From Bombus terrestris (taxonomy: Eukaryota > Arthropoda > Insecta > Hymenoptera > Apidae), in assembly GCF_910591885.1 (NCBI RefSeq), contig NC_063275.1, positions 11,272,501 to 11,336,500 of the forward strand: a DNA stretch of 64,000 nt, in the 5' to 3' direction. Numbering within the stretch: the first letter of the stretch is position 1; the number at the start of each line of letters is the position of its first letter. Positions 44,098-61,018 of the stretch are shown here, piece by piece. The notes under the pieces are model-generated. The model saw nothing but the letters and a program-made list of their open reading frames with translations, made no database searches and had not been told where the DNA came from. The position numbers and the translations under genes are program-made.

Positions 44098-47000
44098 CTA
44101 TAAACCGTGATACGATATATCGTAATGCTATATAACGTTATACGATATAACGTAATACTATATAACATGATACGATATATCCTAATGCTATATAACGTTG
44201 TATCTTTAATCGCAATAGTATATAACGTTATACGTTATATCGTAATTGTATATAACGTTGTACGTTTTATCGTAATACTATATAACGTTATAGGTTATAT
44301 GGTAATAGTATATAACGTTGTACGTTATACGGCAATGCTATATAACTTTATACTTGTATAGTAATAGTATATAACGATATACGTTATATCGCAATAGTAT
44401 ATAACGTTATACGTTATATCGTTATACTATATAACGTTATACGTTATATCCTAATACTGTATAACGTTATACGTTATAACGTATTACTATATAACGTGAT
44501 ACTATATATCGTAATGCTATATAACGTTATAACTTATATCGTAATAATATATGACGTTATACGTTATATCGTTATACTACATAACGTTATACGTTATATC
44601 ATAATTGTATATAACGATATACGTTATACCGTAACAGTATATAACGTGATACGTTATATCGCAATAGTATATAACGTTATACGTTGTATGGTAATAGTAT
44701 ATAACGTTATACGTTATATCGTAATTGTATATAACGTTATACGTTATATCGTAATTGTACATACCGTTATACGTTATATCGCAATAGTATATACCGTTAT
44801 ACGTTATAACGTATTACTATATAACGAGATACGATATATCGTAATGCCATATACCGTTATACGATATATCGCAATAGTATATAACGTTATACGTTATATA
44901 GTTATACTACGTAACGTTATACGTTATATCGTTATGCTATATAACGTTATACGTTATATCGTAATAGTATATAACGTTATACGTTATATCCTAATACTAT
45001 ATAACGTTATACGATATAACGTAATACTATATAACATGATACGATATATCCTAATGGTATATAACGTTATACCTTGAATCGCAATAGTATATAACGTTAT
45101 ACGTTATATCGTAATTGTATATAACGTTATACGTTATACCGTAACAGTATATAACGTAATACGTTATATCGTAATAGTATATAACATGATACGATATATC
45201 GTAATGCTATATAACGTTATACGTTATATCGCAATAGTATATAACGTTATACGTTATAACGTATTACTATATAACGAGATACGATATATCGTAATGCTAT
45301 ATAACGAGATACGATATACCGTAATGCTATATAACGTTATAACTTGTATCGTAATAATATATAACGTCATACGTTATATCGTAATAGTATATAACGTTAT
45401 ACGTTATATCCTAATACTATATAATGTTATACGATATAACGTAATACTATATAACATGATACGATATATCCTAATGCTATATAACGTTATACCTTGAATC
45501 GCAATAGTATATAACGTTATACGTTATGTCGTAATTGTATATAACGTTATACGTTATATCCTAATACTGTATAACGTTATACGTTATAACGTATTACTAT
45601 ATAACGTGATACGATATATCGTAATGCTATATAACGTTATAACTTATATCGTAATAATATATGACGTTATACGTTATATCGTAATAGTATATAACGTTAT
45701 ACGTTATAACGTATTACTATATAACGACATACGATATATCGTAATGCTATATAACGTTGTAACCTATATCGTAATAGTATATAACGTTATGCGTCATAAC
45801 GTATTACCATATAACATGATACGATATATCGTAATGCTATATAACGTTATACGTTATATCGCAATAGTATATAACGTTATACGTTATATCGATATACTAC
45901 ATAACGTTATACGTTATATCGTTATGCTATATAACGTTATACGTTATATCGTAATAGTATATAACGTTATACGTTACATCCTAATACTATATAACGTTAT
46001 ACGATATAACGTAATACTATATAACATGATACGATATATCCTAATGGTATATAACGTTATACCTTGAATCGCAATAGCATATAACGTTATACGTTATATC
46101 GTAATTGTATATAACGTTATACGTTATACCGTAACAGTATATACCGTTATACGTTATATCGTAATTGTATATAACGTTATACGTTATATCGTAATAGTAT
46201 ATAACATGATACGATATATCGTAATGCTATATAACGTAATACGTTATATCGCAATAGTATATAACGTTATACGATATAACGTAATACTATATAACGTTAT
46301 ACGTTATACCGTAATAGTATATAACATGATACGATATATCGTAATGCTATATAACGTCATACGTTATATCGCAATAGTATATAACGTTATACGTTGTATA
46401 GTAATAATATATAACGTTATACGTTATATCGTAATTGTATATAACGTTATACGTTATACCGTAACTGTATATAACGTTATACGTTATATCGTAATTGTAT
46501 ATAACGTTATACGTTATATCGTAATTGTATATACCGTTATACGTTATATCGCAATAGTATATACCGTTATACGTTATAACGTATTACTATAAACGAGATA
46601 CGATATATCGTAATGCTATGTACCGTTATAACTTATATCGTAATAGTATATAACGTTATGCGTTATAACGTATTACTATATAACATGATACGATATATCG
46701 TAATGCTATATAACGTTATACGTTATATCGCAATGGTATATAACGTTATACGTTATATCGCAATGGTATATAACGTTATACGTTATATCGTTATACTATA
46801 TAACGTTATACGTTGTACCGTAATAGTATATAACATGATACGATATATCGTAATGCTATATAACATGATACGATATATCCTAACGCTATATAACGTTATA
46901 CGTTATATCGTATTACTATATAACTTTATACGTTGTGACGTAATACTATATAACGTGATACGATATATCGTAATGCTATATAACGTTATACGTTATATCG

Positions 47001-48385
47001 CAATAGTATATAACGTTATACGTTACATCCTAATACTATATAACGTTATACGATACAACGTAATACTATATAACATGATACGATATATCCTAATGGTATA
47101 TAACGTTATACCTTGAATCGCAATAGTATATAACGTTATACGTTATATCGTAATAGTATATAACGTTATACGTTATAACGTATTACTATATAACATGATA
47201 CGATATATCGTAATGCTATATAACGTGATACGATATATCGTAATGCTATATAACGTTATAACTTATATCGTAATAATATATGACGTTATACGTTATATCG
47301 TTATACTACATAACGTTATACGTTATATCATAATTGTATATAACGATATACGTTATACCGTAACAGTATATAACGTGATACGTTATATCGCAATAGTATA
47401 TAACGTTATACGTTGTATGGTAATAGTATATAACGTTATACGTTATATCGTAATTGTATATAACGTTATACGTTATATCGTAATTGTACATACCGTTATA
47501 CGTTATATCGCAATAGTATATACCGTTATACGTTATAACGTATTACTATATAACGAGATACGATATATCGTAATGCCATATACCGTTATACGTTATATCG
47601 CAATAGTATATAACGTTATACGTCATATAGTTATACTACATAACGTTATATGTTATATCGTTATGCTATATAACGTTATACGTTATATCGTAATAGTATA
47701 TAACGTTATACGTTATATCCTAATACTATATAACGTTATACGATATAACGTAATACTATATAACATGATACGATATATCCTAATGGTATATAACGTTATA
47801 CCTTGAATCGCAATAGTATATAACGTTATACGTTATATCGTAATTGTATATAACGTTATACGTTATACCGTAACAGTATATAACGTAATACGTTATATCG
47901 TAATAGTATATAACATGATACGATATATCGTAATGCTATATAACGTTATACGTTATATCGCAATAGTATATAACGTTATACATTGTATAGTAATAATATA
48001 TAACGTTATACGTTATATCGTAATAGTATATAACATGATACGATATATCGTAATGCTATATAACGTTATACGATATATCGTAATGCTATATAACGTGATA
48101 CGATATATCGTAATGCTATATAACGTTATACGTTATATCGCAATAGTATATAACGTTATACGTTATAACGTATTACTATATAACGAGATACGATATATCG
48201 TAATGCTATATAACGAGATACGATATACCGTAATGCTATATAACGTTATAACTTATATCGTAATAATATATAACGTTATACGTTATATCGTAATAGTATA
48301 TAACGTTATACGTTATATCGTAATTGTACATACCGTTATACGTTATATCGCAATAGTATATACCGTTATACGTTATAACGTATTA

Positions 48386-51300
48386 CTATATAACGAGATA
48401 CGATATATCGTAATGCTATATAACGTTATAACTTATATCGTAATAATATATAACGTTATACGTTATATCGTAATAGTATATAACGTTATACGTTATAACG
48501 TATTACTATATAACGACATACGATATATCGTAATGCTATATAACGTTGTAACCTATATCGTAATAATATATAACGTTATACTTTATATCGTTATTGTATA
48601 TAACGTTATACGTTATACCGTAACTGTATATAACGTTATACGTTATATCGTAATTGTATATAACGTTATACGTTATATCGTAATTGTACATACCGTTATA
48701 CGTTATATCGCAATAGTATATACCGTTATACGTTATAACGTATTACTATATAACGAGATACGATATATCGTAATGCTATATACCGTTATAACTTATATCG
48801 TAATAGTATATAACGTTATGCGTCATAACGTATTACCATATAACATGATACGATATATCGTAATGCTATATAACGTTATACGTTATATCGCAATAGTATA
48901 TAACGTTATACGTTATATCGTTATACTACATAACGTTATACGTTATATCGTTATGCTATATAACGTTATACGTTATATCGTAATAGTATATAACGTTATA
49001 CGTTACATCCTAATACTATATAACGTTATACGATACAACGTAATACTATATAACATGATACGATATATCCTAATGGTATATAACGTTATACCTTGAATCG
49101 CAATAGCATATAACGTTATACGTTATATCGTAATTGTATATAACGTTATACGTTATACCGTAACAGTATATACCGTTATACGTTATATCGTAATTGTATA
49201 TAACGTTATACGTTATATCGTAATAGTATATAACATGATACGATATATCGTAATGCTATATAACGTAATACGTTATATCGCAATAGTATATAACGTTATA
49301 CGATATAACGTAATACTATATAACGTTATACATTATATCGTAATAGTATATAACATGATACGATATATCGTAATGCTATATAACGTCATACGTTATATCG
49401 CAATAGTATATAACGTTATACGTTGTATAGTAATAATATATAACGCTATACGTTATATCGTAATTGTATATAACGTTATACGTTATACCGTAACTGTATA
49501 TAACGTTATACGTTATATCGTAATTGTATATAACGTTATACGTCATATCGTAATTGTATATACCGTTATACGTTATATCGCAATAGTATATACCGTTATA
49601 CGTTATAACGTATTACTATAAACGAGATACGATATATCGTAATGCTATGTACCGTTATAACTTATATCGTAATAGTATATAACGTTATGCGTTATAACGT
49701 ATTACTATATAACATGATACGATATATCGTAATGCTATATAACGTTATACGTTATATCGCAATGGTATATAACGTTATACGTTATATCGTTATACTATAT
49801 AACGTTATACGTTGTACCGTAATAGTATATAACATGATACGATATATCGTAATGCTATATAACATGATACGATATATCCTAACGCTATATAACGTTATAC
49901 GTTATATCGTATTACTATATAACTTTATACGTTGTGACGTAATACTATAAACCGTGATACGATATATCGTAATGCTATATAACGTTATACGTTATATCGC
50001 AATAGTATATAACGTTATACGTTATAACGTATTACTATATAACGAGATACGATATATCGTAATGCTATATAACGTTATAACTTGTATCGTAATAATATAT
50101 AACGTTATACGTTATATCGTAATAGTATATAACGTTATACGTTATATCCTAATACTATATAACGTTATACGATATAACGTAATACTATATAAAATGATAC
50201 GATATATCCTAATACTATATAACGTTGTATCTTTAATCGCAATAGTATATAACGTTATACGTTATATCGTAATTGTATATAACGTTATACGTTATACCGT
50301 AACAGTATATAACGTTATACGTTATATCGTAATAACATACAACGTTATACGTTATATCGTAATAGTATATAACATGATACGATATATCGTAACTCTATGT
50401 ACCGTTATAACTTATATCGTAATAGTATATAACGTTATGCGTTATAACGTATTACTATATAACATGATACGATATATCGTAATGCTATATAACGTTATAC
50501 GTTATATCGCAATAGTATATAACGTTATACGTTATATCGCAATAGTATATAACGTTATACGTTATATCGTTATACTACATAACGTTATACGTTATATCGT
50601 TATGCTATATAACGTTATATGTTATATCGTAATAGTATATAACGTTATACGTTACATCCTAATACTATATAACGTTATACGATACAACCTAATACCATAT
50701 AACATGATACGATATATCCTTATGGTATATAACGTTATACCTTGAATCGCAATAGTATATAACGTTATACGTTATATCGTAACAGTATATAACGTTATAC
50801 GTTATATCGCAATAGTATATAACGTTATACGTTATATCGTAACAGTATATAACGTTATACGTTATATCGTAATAGTATATAACGTTATACGTTATATCGT
50901 AGCAGTATATAACGTTATACGTTATATCGTATTACTATATAACTTTATCCGTCGTGACGTAATACTATAAAACGTGATACGATATATCGTAATGCTATAT
51001 AACGTTATACGTTATATCGCAATAGTATATAACGTTATACGTTATAACGTATTACTATATAACGAGATACGATATATCGTAATGCTATATAACGTTATAA
51101 CTTGTATCGTAATAATATATAACGTTATACGTTATATCGTAATAGTATATAACGTTATACGTTATATCCTAATACTATATAACGTTATACGATATAACGT
51201 AATACTATATAACATGATACGATATATCCTAATGCTATATAACGTTGTATCTTTAATCGCAATAGTATATAACGTTATACGTTATATCGTAATTGTATAT

Positions 51301-54300
51301 AACGTTATACGTTATACCGTAACAGTATATAACGTTATACGTTATATCGTAATAACATACAACGTTATACGTTATAACGTAATACTATATAACGTGATGC
51401 GATATATCGTAATGCTATATAACGTTATACGTTATATCGCAATAGTATATAACGTTATACGTTATAACGTATTACTATATAACGAGATACGATATATCGT
51501 AATGCTATATAACGAGATACGATATATCGTAATGCTGTATAACGTTATAACTTGTTTCGTAATAATATATAACGTTATACGTTATATCGTAATAGTATAT
51601 AACGTTATACGTTATATCCTAATACTATATAACGTTATACGATATAACGTAATACTATATAACATGATACGATATATCCTAATGCTATATAACGTTGTAT
51701 CTTTAATCGCAATAGTATATAACGTTATACGTTATATCGTAATTGTATATAACGTTATACGTTATACCGTAACAGTATATAACGTTATACGTTATATCGT
51801 AATAACATACAACGTTATACGTTATAACGTAATACTATATAACGTGATGCGATATATCGTAATGCTATATAACGTTATACGTTATAACGTATTACTATAT
51901 AACGTGATACGATATATCGTAATACTATATAATGTTATACGATATAACGTAATACTATATAACATGATACGATATATCCTAATGCTATATAACGTTATAC
52001 CTTGAAACGCAATAGTATATAACGTTATGCGTTATGTCGTAATTGTATATAACGTTATACGTTATATCCTAATACTGTATAACGTTATACGTTATATCGT
52101 AATAGTATATAACGTTATACGTTATATCGTAATAGTATATAACATGATACGATATATCGTAATGCTATGTACCGTTATAACTTATATCGTAATAGTTTAT
52201 AACGTTATGCGTTGTAACGTATTACTATATAACATGATACGATATATCGTAATGCTATATAACGTTATACGTTATATCGCAATAGTATATAACGTTATAC
52301 GTTATATCGTTATACTATATAACGTTATACGTTATATCGTTATGCTATATAACGTTATATGTTATATCGTAATAGTATATAACGTTATACGTTACATCCT
52401 AATACTATATAACGTTATACGATACAACATAATACTATATAACATGATACGATATATCCTTATGTTATATAACGTTATACCTTGAATCGCAATAGTATAC
52501 AACGTTATACGTTATATCGTAACAGTATATAACGTGATACGTTATATCGCAATAGTACATAACGTTATACGTTGTATGGTAATAGTCTATAACGTTATAC
52601 GTTATATCGTAATTGTATATAACGTTATACGTTATATCGTAATTGTACATACCGTTATACGTTATATCGCAATAGTATATACCGTTATACGTTATAACGT
52701 ATTACTATATAACGAGATACGATATATCGTAATGCTATATAACGTTATACGTTATATCGCAATAGTATATAACGTTATACGTTATATCGTTATACTACAT
52801 AACGTTATACGTTATATCGTTATGCTATATAACGTTATACGTTATATCGTAATAGTATATAACGTTATACGTTACATCCTAATACTATATAACGTTATAC
52901 GATACAACGTAATACTATATAACATGATACGATATATCCTAATGGTATATAACGTTATACCTTGAATCGCAATAGTATATAACGTTATACGTTATATCGT
53001 AATTGTATATAACGTTATACGTTATACCGTAACAGTATATAACGTAATACGTTATATCGTAATAGTATATAACGAGATACGATATATCGTAATGCTATAT
53101 AACGTTATACGTTATATCGCAATAGTATATAACGTTATACGTTGTATAGTAATAATATATAACGTTATACGTTATATCGTAATAGTATATAACATGATAC
53201 GATATATCGTAATGCTATATAACATGATACGATATATCGTAATGCTATATAACATGATACGATATATCCTAATGCTATATAACGTTATACGTTATATCGC
53301 AATAGTATATAACGTTATACGTTATAACGTATTACTATATAACGAGATACGATATATCGTAATGCTATATAACGAGATACGATATACCGTAATGCTATAT
53401 AACGTTATAACTTGTATCGTAATAATATATAACGTCATACGTTATATCGTATTAGTATATAACGTTATACGTTATATCCTAATACTATATAATGTTATAC
53501 GATATAACGTAATACTATATAACATGATACGATATATCCTAATGCTATATAACGTTATACCTTGAATCGCAATAGTATATAACGTTATACGTTATGTCGT
53601 AATTGTATATAACGTTATACGTTATATCCTAATACTGTATAACGTTATACGTTATAACGTATTACTATATAACGTGATACGATATATCGTAATGCTATAT
53701 AACGTTATAACTTATATCGTAATAATATATGACGTTATACGTTATATCGTAATAGTATATAACGTTATACGTTATAACGTATTACTATATAACGAGATAC
53801 GATATATCGTAATGCTATATAACGTTGTAACCTATATCGTAATAATATATAACGTTATACGTTATATCGTAATTGTATATAACGTTATACGTTATATCGT
53901 AATTGTACATACCGTTATACGTTATATCGCAATAGTATATACCGTTATACGTTATAACGTATTACTATATAACGAGATACGATATATCGTCATGCTATAT
54001 ACCGTTATAACTTATATCGTAATAGTATATAACGTTATGCGTCATAACGTATTACTATATAACATGATACGATATATCGTAATGCTATATAACGTTATAC
54101 GTTATATCGCAATAGTATATAACGTTATACGTTATATCGTTATACTACATAACGTTATACGTTATATCGTTATGCTATATAACGTTATACGTTATATCGT
54201 AATAGTATATAACGTTATACGTTACATCCTAATACTATATAACGTTATACGATACAACGTAATACTATATAACATGATACGATATATCCTAATGGTATAT

Positions 54301-57300
54301 AACGTTATACCTTGAATCGCAATAGTATATAACGTTATATGTTATATCGTAATTGTATATAACGTTATACGTTATACCGTAACAGTATATAACGTAATAC
54401 GTTATATCGTAATAGTATATAACGTTATACGTTATATCGTAATAGTATATAACATGATACGATATATCGTAATGTTATATAACGTAATACGTTATATCGC
54501 AATGGTATATAACGTTATACGATATAACGTAATACTATATAACGTTATACGTTATATCGTAATAGTATATAACATGATACGATATATCGTAAAGCTATAT
54601 AACGTTATACGTTATATCGCAATAGTATATAACGTTATACGTTGTATAGTAATAATATATAACGTTATACGTTATATCGCAATGGTATATAACGTTATAC
54701 GTTATATCGTTATACTATATAACGTTATACGTTGTACCGTAATAGTATATAACATGATACGATATATCGTAATGCTATATAACATGATACGATATATCCT
54801 AATGCTATATAACGTTATACGTTATATCGTATTACTATATAACTTTATACGTTGTGACGTAATACTATAAACCGTGATACGATATATCGTAATGCTATAT
54901 AACGTTATACGATATAACGTAATACTATATAACATGATACGATATATCCTAATGCTATATAACGTTGTATCTTTAATCGCAATAGTATATAACGTTATAC
55001 GTTATATCGTAATTGTATATAACGTTGTACGTTTTATCGTAATACTATATAACGTTATAGGTTATATGGTAATAGTATATAACGTTGTACGTTATACGGC
55101 AATGCTATATAACTTTATACTTGTATAGTAATAGTATATAACGATATACGTTATATCGCAATAGTATATAACGTTATACGTTATATCGTTATACTATATA
55201 ACGTTATACGTTATATCCTAATACTGTATAACGTTATACGTTATAACGTATTACTATATAACGTGATACTATATATCGTAATGCTATATAACGTTATAAC
55301 TTATATCGTAATAATATATGACGTTATACGTTATATCGTTATACTACATAACGTTATACGTTATATCATAATTGTATATAACGATATACGTTATACCGTA
55401 ACAGTATATAACGTGATACGTTATATCGCAATAGTATATAACGTTATACGTTGTATGGTAATAGTATATAACGTTATACGTTATATCGTAATTGTATATA
55501 ACGTTATACGTTATATCGTAATTGTACATACCGTTATACGTTATATCGCAATAGTATATACCGTTATACGTTATAACGTATTACTATATAACGAGATACG
55601 ATATATCGTAATGCCATATACCGTTATACGATATATCGCAATAGTATATAACGTTATACGTTATATAGTTATACTACGTAACGTTATACGTTATATCGTT
55701 ATGCTATATAACGTTATACGTTATATCGTAATAGTATATAACGTTATACGTTACATCCTAATACTATATAACGTTATACGATACAACGTAATACTATATA
55801 ACATGATACGATATATCCTAATGGTATATAACGTTATACCTTGAATCGCAATAGTATATAACGTTATACGTTATATCGTAATTGTATATAACGTTATACG
55901 TTATACCGTAACAGTATATAACGTAATACGTTATATCGTAATAGTATATAACATGATACGATATATCGTAATGCTATATAACGTTATACGTTATATCGCA
56001 ATAGTATATAACGTTATACGTTATAACGTATTACTATATAACGAGATACGATATATCGTAATGCTATATAACGAGATACGATATACCGTAATGCTATATA
56101 ACGTTATAACTTGTATCGTAATAATATATAACGTCATACGTTATATCGTAATAGTATATAACGTTATACGTTATATCCTAATACTATATAATGTTATACG
56201 ATATAACGTAATACTATATAACATGATACGATATATCCTAATGCTATATAACGTTATACCTTGAATCGCAATAGTATATAACGTTATACGTTATGTCGTA
56301 ATTGTATATAACGTTATACGTTATATCCTAATACTGTATAACGTTATACGTTATAACGTATTACTATATAACGTGATACGATATATCGTAATGCTATATA
56401 ACGTTATAACTTATATCGTAATAATATATGACGTTATACGTTATATCGTAATAGTATATAACGTTATACGTTATAACGTATTACTATATAACGACATACG
56501 ATATATCGTAATGCTATATAACGTTGTAACCTATATCGTAATAGTATATAACGTTATGCGTCATAACGTATTACCATATAACATGATACGATATATCGTA
56601 ATGCTATATAACGTTATACGTTATATCGCAATAGTATATAACGTTATACGTTATATCGATATACTACATAACGTTATACGTTATATCGTTATGCTATATA
56701 ACGTTATACGTTATATCGTAATAGTATATAACGTTATACGTTACATCCTAATACTATATAACGTTATACGATATAACGTAATACTATATAACATGATACG
56801 ATATATCCTAATGGTATATAACGTTATACCTTGAATCGCAATAGCATATAACGTTATACGTTATATCGTAATTGTATATAACGTTATACGTTATATCGTA
56901 ATAGTATATACCGTTATACGTTATATCGTAATTGTATATAACGTTATACGTTATATCGTAATAGTATATAACATGATACGATATATCGTAATGCTATATA
57001 ACGTAATACGTTATATCGCAATAGTATATAACGTTATACGATATAACGTAATACTATATAACGTTATACGTTATATCGTAATAGTATATAACATGATACG
57101 ATATATCGTAATGCTATATAACGTCATACGTTATATCGCAATAGTATATAACGTTATACGTTGTATAGTAATAATATATAACGTTATACGTTATATCGTA
57201 ATTGTATATAACGTTATACGTTATACCGTAACTGTATATAACGTTATACGTTATATCGTAATTGTATATAACGTTATACGTTATATCGTAATTGTATATA

Positions 57301-60232
57301 CCGTTATACGTTATATCGCAATAGTATATACCGTTATACGTTATAACGTATTACTATAAACGAGATACGATATATCGTAATGCTATGTACCGTTATAACT
57401 TATATCGTAATAGTATATAACGTTATGCGTTATAACGTATTACTATATAACATGATACGATATATCGTAATGCTATATAACGTTATACGTTATATCGCAA
57501 TGGTATATAACGTTATACGTTATATCGCAATGGTATATAACGTTATACGTTATATCGTTATACTATATAACGTTATACGTTGTACCGTAATAGTATATAA
57601 CATGATACGATATATCGTAATGCTATATAACATGATACGATATATCCTAACGCTATATAACGTTATACGTTATATCGTATTACTATATAACTTTATACGT
57701 TGTGACGTAATACTATAAACCGTGATACGATATATCGTAATGCTATATAACGTTATACGTTATATCGCAATAGTATATAACGTTATACGTTACATCCTAA
57801 TACTATATAACGTTATACGATACAACGTAATACTATATAACATGATACGATATATCCTAATGGTATATAACGTTATACCTTGAATCGCAATAGTATATAA
57901 CGTTATACGTTATATCGTAATAGTATATAACGTTATACGTTATAACGTATTACTATATAACATGATACGATATATCGTAATGCTATATAACGTGATACGA
58001 TATATCGTAATGCTATATAACGTTATAACTTATATCGTAATAATATATGACGTTATACGTTATATCGTTATACTACATAACGTTATACGTTATATCATAA
58101 TTGTATATAACGATATACGTTATACCGTAACAGTATATAACGTGATACGTTATATCGCAATAGTATATAACGTTATACGTTGTATGGTAATAGTATATAA
58201 CGTTATACGTTATATCGTAATTGTATATAACGTTATACGTTATATCGTAATTGTACATACCGTTATACGTTATATCGCAATAGTATATACCGTTATACGT
58301 TATAACGTATTACTATATAACGAGATACGATATATCGTAATGCCATATACCGTTATACGTTATATCGCAATAGTATATAACGTTATACGTCATATAGTTA
58401 TACTACATAACGTTATATGTTATATCGTTATGCTATATAACGTTATACGTTATATCGTAATAGTATATAACGTTATACGTTACATCCTAATACTATATAA
58501 CGTTATACGATACAACGTAATACTATATAACATGATACGATATATCCTAATGGTATATAACGTTATACCTTGAATCGCAATAGTATATAACGTTATACGT
58601 TATATCGTAATTGTATATAACGTTATACGTTATACCGTAACAGTATATAACGTAATACGTTATATCGTAATAGTATATAACATGGTACGATATATCGTAA
58701 TGCTATATAACGTCATACGTTATATCGCAATAGTATATAACGTTATACATTGTATAGTAATAATATATAACGTTATACGTTATATCGTAATAGTATATAA
58801 CATGATACGATATATCGTAATGCTATATAACGTTATACGTTATATCGTAATGCTATATAACATGATACGATATATCGTAATGCTATATAACGTTATACGT
58901 TATATCGCAATAGTATATAACGTTATACGTTATAACGTATTACTATATAACGAGATACGATATATCGTAATGCTATATAACGAGATACGATATACCGTAA
59001 TGCTATATAACGTTATAACTTATATCGTAATAGTATATAACGTTATACGTTATATCGTAATAGTATATAACGTTATACGTTATATCGTAATTGTACATAC
59101 CGTTATACGTTATATCGCAATAGTATATACCGTTATACGTTATAACGTATTACTATATAACGAGATACGATATATCGTAATGCTATATAACGTTATAACT
59201 TATATCGTAATAATATATAACGTTATACGTTATATCGTAATAGTATATAACGTTATACGTTATAACGTATTACTATATAACGACATACGATATATCGTAA
59301 TGCTATATAACGTTGTAACCTATATCGTAATAATATATAACGTTATACTTTATATCGTTATTGTATATAACGTTATACGTTATACCGTAACTGTATATAA
59401 CGTTATACGTTATATCGTAATTGTATATAACGTTATACGTTATATCGTAATTGTACATACCGTTATACGTTATATCGCAATAGTATATACCGTTATACGT
59501 TATAACGTATTACTATATAACGAGATACGATATATCGTAATGCTATATACCGTTATAACTTATATCGTAATAGTATATAACGTTATGAGTCATAACGTAT
59601 TACCATATAACATGATACGATATATCGTAATGCTATATAACGTTATACGTTATATCGCAATAGTATATAACGTTATACGTTATATCGATATACTACATAA
59701 CGTTATACGTTATATCGTTATGCTATATAACGTTATACGTTATATCGTAATAGTATATAACGTTATACGTTACATCCTAATACTATATAACGTTATACGA
59801 TACAACGTAATACTATATAACATGATACGATATATCCTAATGGTATATAACGTTATACCTTGAATCGCAATAGTATATAACGTTATACGTTATATCGTAA
59901 TTGTATATAACGTTATACGTTATACCGTAACAGTATATAACGTAATACGTTATATCGTAATAGTATATAACATGGTACGATATATCGTAATGCTATATAA
60001 CGTTATACGTTATATCGCAATAGTATATAACGTTATACGTTGTATAGTAATAATATATAACGTTATACGTTATATCGTAATAGTATATAACATGATACGA
60101 TATATCGTAATGCTATATAACGTTATACGTTATAACGTATTACTATATAACGTGATACGATATATCGTAATGCTATATAAAGTTATACGTTATATCGCAA
60201 TAGTATATAACGTTATACGTTATAACGTATTA
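48386..60232 (+). repeat. 10,767-bp super-HOR, copy 2, enlarged to 11,847 bp
   Basis: Follows copy 1 at offset 10,767 to its end at 59152, then continues with 1,080 further bases before the third copy can be aligned (49235 corresponds to 61082, offset 11,847). The extra length equals 36 monomers and comes from a local duplication (59153-60232 with 60233 onward). Confidence 0.87.
50755..50904 (+). repeat. CGTAACA run, super-HOR copy 2, altered
   Basis: Endings in order: CGTAACA, CGCAATA, CGTAACA, CGTAATA, CGTAGCA. Copy 1 has CGTAACA at the second and fourth places. Two alternate monomers changed at two or more linked bases, which is more like patchy gene conversion than point mutation. Confidence 0.88.
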
Positions 60233-61018
60233 CTATATAACGAGATACGATATATCGTAATGCTATATAACGTTATAACTTATATCGTAATAATATATGA
60301 CGTTATACGTTATATCGTAATAGTATATAACGTTATACGTTATAACGTATTACTATATAACGACATACGATATATCGTAATGCTATATAACGTTGTAACC
60401 TATATCGTAATAATATATAACGTTATACTTTATATCGTTATTGTATATAACGTTATACGTTATACCGTAACTGTATATAACGTTATACGTTATATCGTAA
60501 TTGTATATAACGTTATACGTTATATCGTAATTGTACATACCGTTATACGTTATATCGCAATAGTATATACCGTTATACGTTATAACGTATTACTATATAA
60601 CGAGATACGATATATCGTAATGCTATATACCGTTATAACTTATATCGTAATAGTATATAACGTTATGCGTCATAACGTATTACCATATAACATGATACGA
60701 TATATCGTAATGCTATATAACGTTATACGTTATATCGCAATAGTATATAACGTTATACGTTATATCGATATACTACATAACGTTATACGTTATATCGTTA
60801 TGCTATATAACGTTATACGTTATATCGTAATAGTATATAACGTTATACGTTACATCCTAATACTATATAACGTTATACGATACAACGTAATACTATATAA
60901 CATGATACGATATATCCTAATGGTATATAACGTTATACCTTGAATCGCAATAGCATATAACGTTATACGTTATATCGTAATTGTATATAACGTTATACGT
61001 TATACCGTAACAGTATAT
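59153..61018 (+). repeat. 1,080-bp (36-mer) tandem duplication
   Basis: Bases 59153 to about 59938 repeat at 60233-61018 with an offset of 1,080. The first copy has ATATATAACG where the second has ATATATGACG (about 59213 and 60293), and the rest matches closely. The bases between (59939-60232) resemble 58650 onward, with the ACATGGTACG monomer also found at 58681 and 62761. Confidence 0.82.

Larger units (their letters stand above)
37619..48385 (+). repeat. 10,767-bp super-HOR, copy 1
   Basis: Matches 48386 onward at a constant offset of 10,767 across its length, including both 29-bp marker types (38849 and 49616; 44338 and 55105; 46587 and 57354). Left of about 37600 the match is lost at this offset and continues imperfectly at 10,887. 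In the segments 38468-39978 and 42907-44103 the translations of both copies are identical. Visible differences include CTATATAACGTG at 46946 versus CTATAAACCGTG at 57713, and the CGTAACA run. Confidence 0.92.
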
